NCBI GenBank assembly: GCA_019247135.1 | Contig: JAFAPL010000885.1 | Span: 1-7,017, forward strand | Direction of reading: 5' to 3' | DNA: 7,017 nucleotides | From: Chloroflexota bacterium | GTDB lineage: Bacteria > Chloroflexota > UBA6077 > CF-72 | Shown: in pieces, positions 6,884 to 7,017 of the stretch | Position numbering within the stretch: position 1 is the first letter of the stretch | Layout of the letters: each line of letters opens with the position of its first letter | Notes under the pieces: model-generated | The model's input: the letters and a program-made list of their open reading frames with translations, nothing else | What the model was told of the DNA's origin: nothing | Databases searched by the model: none | Position numbers and translations under genes: made by a program

Positions 6884-6925
6884 TCGTCGGAATAAGCCGG
6901 GTCGAATGGACTGCTAACAGCGTCG
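6859..6925. repeat. Imperfect two-copy tandem repeat (unit about 38 bp) upstream of pstS
   Basis: Copy one at 6859-6889 and copy two at 6897-6925 begin CCGGG(G)TCG, end AACAG(T)CGTCG and share 25 of 29 aligned bases with two single-base gaps. Each copy carries CTGTTARCA when read in the pstS direction (6883-6875 and 6920-6912). The duplication therefore supplies two copies of the TTAAC-type element, about 37 bp apart. Confidence 0.6.
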
Positions 6926-6979
6926 CATGCGCCTGCACGAGTAGCAGACCATCTGCCATGTTCTGAAAAGATGGCCGCG

Positions 6980-7017
6980 CTAGCCAACGAACACGTAGTC
7001 CACGCCGCGAACACTCC
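6980..7017 (-). other. Possible C-terminal end of an upstream gene (edge fragment)
   Basis: One minus-strand frame enters from the window edge and reads SVRGVDYVFVG before a TAG at 6980-6982. The residues would fit the end of several families, for example the last strand of a winged-helix regulator (VRG.GYVF) or of an endonuclease/exonuclease/phosphatase protein (DYVFV). Eleven residues are too few for identification, and two other minus-strand frames are also open across this edge. If real, it would put the pstS promoter in a 172-nt intergenic region, 6808-6979. Confidence 0.2.

Noticed and set aside
6971..7017. Possible plus-strand start of a divergent gene (ATG at 6971)
   Set aside because: Only 15 codons are visible, there is no ribosome site, and minus-strand frames are open over the same bases.
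1..7017. CRISPR array, insertion sequence, tRNA or attachment site
   Set aside because: No regularly spaced identical repeats, transposase-like protein, terminal inverted repeats or tRNA-like fold was seen, so the decay at 518-1323 cannot be tied to a mobile element.

Overview
The window is a GC-rich bacterial segment. On the minus strand it carries a high-affinity phosphate uptake and Pho signalling operon in the order pstS-pstC-pstA-pstB-phoU-phoB-like regulator. Downstream of it lie two broken genes and then the start of an FUSC-type membrane protein gene. The organism cannot be named from this sequence. The lipoprotein PstS with a long Pro/Thr/Ala/Ser linker, the GTG starts and the GC-rich codon use would fit Chloroflexota or a similar high-GC phylum, but this is inference.

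Layout in the direction of transcription, from high to low coordinates. Positions 6980-7017 may hold the last codons of an upstream gene. The intergenic region 6808-6979 contains TTAAC-type repeats spaced 10, 11 and 22 bp, read here as a PHO box, plus an imperfect tandem duplication. Then follow pstS (5605-6807), pstC (4593-5582), pstA (3706-4596, start revised to a GTG), pstB (2813-3709), phoU (2047-2796) and a PhoB/OmpR-family response regulator (1339-2043). Junctions from pstS to the regulator are tight: gaps of 22, 16 and 3 nt, and 4-bp stop/start overlaps at pstC/pstA and pstA/pstB. This implies one transcript with translational coupling.

Where a PhoR-type histidine kinase is often found, 919-1323 encodes only a PAS-like segment without kinase domains. 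It runs directly into a C-terminal remnant of an acid-phosphatase/phospholipase-C-family phosphoesterase (518-946). That remnant lacks its N-terminal half and also has an apparent internal in-frame deletion. A hairpin sits at 476-502. The 5' part of an FUSC-family gene (1-436) runs off the window edge.

Function: PstS binds phosphate outside the membrane, PstC and PstA form the channel and PstB drives import with ATP. PhoU links transporter state to the two-component system, and the PhoB-like regulator probably acts on the repeats upstream of pstS. The transport module is conventional. The unusual points are the apparent loss of the cognate kinase, the decay junction between two gene remnants, and the repeat structure of the promoter. 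I see no CRISPR array, transposase, tRNA or rRNA, and no convincing undescribed system.
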